Assembly (NCBI RefSeq): GCF_019749375.1
Contig: NZ_JACWFE010000021.1
Span: 1 to 64,000 of the forward strand
Source: Bacillus sp. S/N-304-OC-R1
GTDB taxonomy: Bacteria > Bacillota > Bacilli > Bacillales > Cytobacillaceae
DNA length: 64,000 bases
Direction of reading: 5' to 3'
Positions 62,888-64,000 of this stretch are shown piece by piece. The notes under the pieces were generated by a model. That model searched no databases, was not told the DNA's origin, and saw only the letters and a list, made by a program, of their open reading frames with translations. The position numbers were made by a program, and so were the translations under genes. The stretch's first letter is position 1, and the number at the start of each line of letters is the position of its first letter.

Positions 62888-64000
62888 TTACTCATTATTT
62901 AGAGACAATATAGGTCTAAATGCGAAAATTGAATTTACGTTTGTTGTTAAACCCCAAAAACAGTATTCTGCATTTTCTCCATACCAATTCTTATCTTTTA
63001 AGAATACGCTCCTAATAGGCATCGTAGTCTCACCATGTTGATTTTTATTATACTTATTACTATTCGTCCAAGCCCCCACTTGCCCGCTCCAATTCCATAC
63101 CAAATCACTACCTGCGGTTATATATCCATCTAAGTCCGATTGAATAATATATTGATTCCACTCATTAATAAAATCACCTTCAGAATCGCCATACAATAAG
63201 TTCATTTTTGCTTTATAATTATTATTATTAAGTTGATTGATAATTACTCCTTTATTAATTCCAAACCCAAATTGATTTAAAGTTTCCCAAGAAATGAAAT
63301 TTTGTATATTTCGGTCGGCTATTAATTTTTTCTTTTCTGAATTTCCATCCACCATAATAAAATAAAAATCTCCATCTGGATAAGCACTAGATTCAACCGG
63401 AATAAAAGTACTAGTTTCTTCCCCTAATCCATTGAAGACGCCAACTTTATTATAAGGAGCTTTGTAATGGCAACGAATACGCTTTCCAACCACAAGATCT
63501 TTAATATCACTGACTTCATCAATATGATATAAATAACCTTCTCTATTAACCTCAATTCCAGAAAATATAAAGGTATTGTCATCTTTCAATATTATTTGGA
63601 CTATATGTTCTTGATTTTCAGATGTATTTACTTCAACCAATACCTCTTTTACTCTTGGGTTTCCAGATGTCTCCACTCCAGTTTTCTTCTGAGAAAACAT
63701 AATACTTCTTCCATCAATTTTTAATTCAATTTTCTTTGATCCATCAGTATGCCTTGAACCATATATTCTAAGCGTATTCCCCAAAAATCTAAAACTAATT
63801 GTGGATTCTTTAACATTAGTTAATGTCTGATTTAAGTAGTAATTAATATTTTTCCCTGGACCATAATTTACACGACGCCAATTACCAATATACTTAAAAA
63901 CACCACAATCATTTGAGTAATATTTATAATCATTATTATTTTCAATCAACTCCAAAATCATCTTATGTACACTATAAATACTACTAACAATTTGCTCTAG
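62888..64000 (-). CDS. Beta-sandwich surface or tail-type protein, 5' end beyond window
   Basis: The frame is open through the window edge (13 codons before the first ATG at 63961), and that ATG has no ribosome site, so the gene probably starts outside. The visible 370 residues are beta-rich: an N-terminal lectin/galactose-binding-like sandwich (STISFRFLGNTLRIYGSRHT, KKIELKIDGRSIMF, EHIVQIILKDDN) and a C-terminal part rich in Trp/Tyr/Asn (DLVWNWSGQVGAWTNSNKYN, FAFRPILSL). Similar C-terminal segments occur in phage tail and surface proteins. No function can be named. It precedes the NeuB-like gene by 74 bases. Confidence 0.6.
   Translation of the reverse strand, partial: LEQIVSSIYSVHKMILELIENNNDYKYYSNDCGVFKYIGNWRRVNYGPGKNINYYLNQTLTNVKESTISFRFLGNTLRIYGSRHTDGSKKIELKIDGRSIMFSQKKTGVETSGNPRVKEVLVEVNTSENQEHIVQIILKDDNTFIFSGIEVNREGYLYHIDEVSDIKDLVVGKRIRCHYKAPYNKVGVFNGLGEETSTFIPVESSAYPDGDFYFIMVDGNSEKKKLIADRNIQNFISWETLNQFGFGINKGVIINQLNNNNYKAKMNLLYGDSEGDFINEWNQYIIQSDLDGYITAGSDLVWNWSGQVGAWTNSNKYNKNQHGETTMPIRSVFLKDKNWYGENAEYCFWGLTTNVNSIFAFRPILSLNNE

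Overview
The window is a low-GC, endospore-forming, motile Bacillaceae chromosome segment. The gene order closely follows Bacillus subtilis (yvoF-ppaX-yvoD-lgt-hprK, yvlDBA, uvrA-uvrB, csbA, minJ-ctpB-ftsX-ftsE-cccB-yvjA-prfB-secA-hpf-fliT-fliS-fliD-flaG). The alpha/beta SASP, CwlC-like amidase, CtpB and sigma-G-, sigma-B- and sigma-D-like promoters agree with a spore-forming, flagellated Bacillus relative. The extra inserted genes and differing gene neighbours argue against B. subtilis itself; I do not name a species.

Layout: 0-4 kb (minus strand) is the HPr kinase/pyrophosphatase and prolipoprotein transferase operon. 4.4-6.1 kb (plus) carries nagB and a sporulation-type amidase. 6.1-9 kb holds the yvl envelope-stress membrane genes, a GNAT gene remnant and a 52-bp tandem-repeat array. 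9.2-14.1 kb is uvrB-uvrA with a LexA-type box. 14.1-17 kb is an insertion relative to B. subtilis: a four-fold palindrome array, a GntR-family regulator and a BrnQ-type transporter. 17-26 kb has csbA, a SASP gene, a membrane protein, an acetolactate synthase-like enzyme, a metNIQ methionine importer behind two tandem SAM-I riboswitches, a YtcJ-like amidohydrolase and a second BrnQ-type transporter. The second brnQ has a near-perfect sigma-54 promoter plus a cre-like site, and a sigma-54 activator is encoded next to it. 28-40 kb is the division/secretion block (minJ, ctpB, ftsEX, cccB, yvjA, prfB with its programmed frameshift, secA). 40-43.5 kb has a DUF1028 / gamma-glutamyltransferase pair inserted between secA and hpf. 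44-48 kb is the flagellar cap and chaperone operon with a sigma-D promoter.

From 48 kb to the right edge is a long, mostly co-directional and increasingly AT-rich glycosylation island upstream of flaG. Its left half encodes pseudaminic-acid-type steps (PseC-, PseI-, PseG-, PseF- and PseH-like) with an SDR enzyme and a FemAB-like acyltransferase. The middle has three glycosyltransferase-like proteins, two ending in TPR repeats. The right half has a second nonulosonate module: a SAF-less NeuB-like synthase, a CMP-sugar synthetase fused to a KdsC-like phosphatase, a CBS-cupin fusion, and the decayed remains of a TylF-type methyltransferase. The simplest reading is that the island makes and attaches nonulosonic acids to flagellin, but hag lies outside the window and the target is inferred.

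Intergenic DNA is unusually rich in repeats: three arrays with a 51-52 bp period, one 20-bp array, a cluster of four AAACGTTT palindromes, and two related GGGAC/GTCCC hairpin elements. I see no rRNA, tRNA, CRISPR array, prophage or intact insertion sequence.
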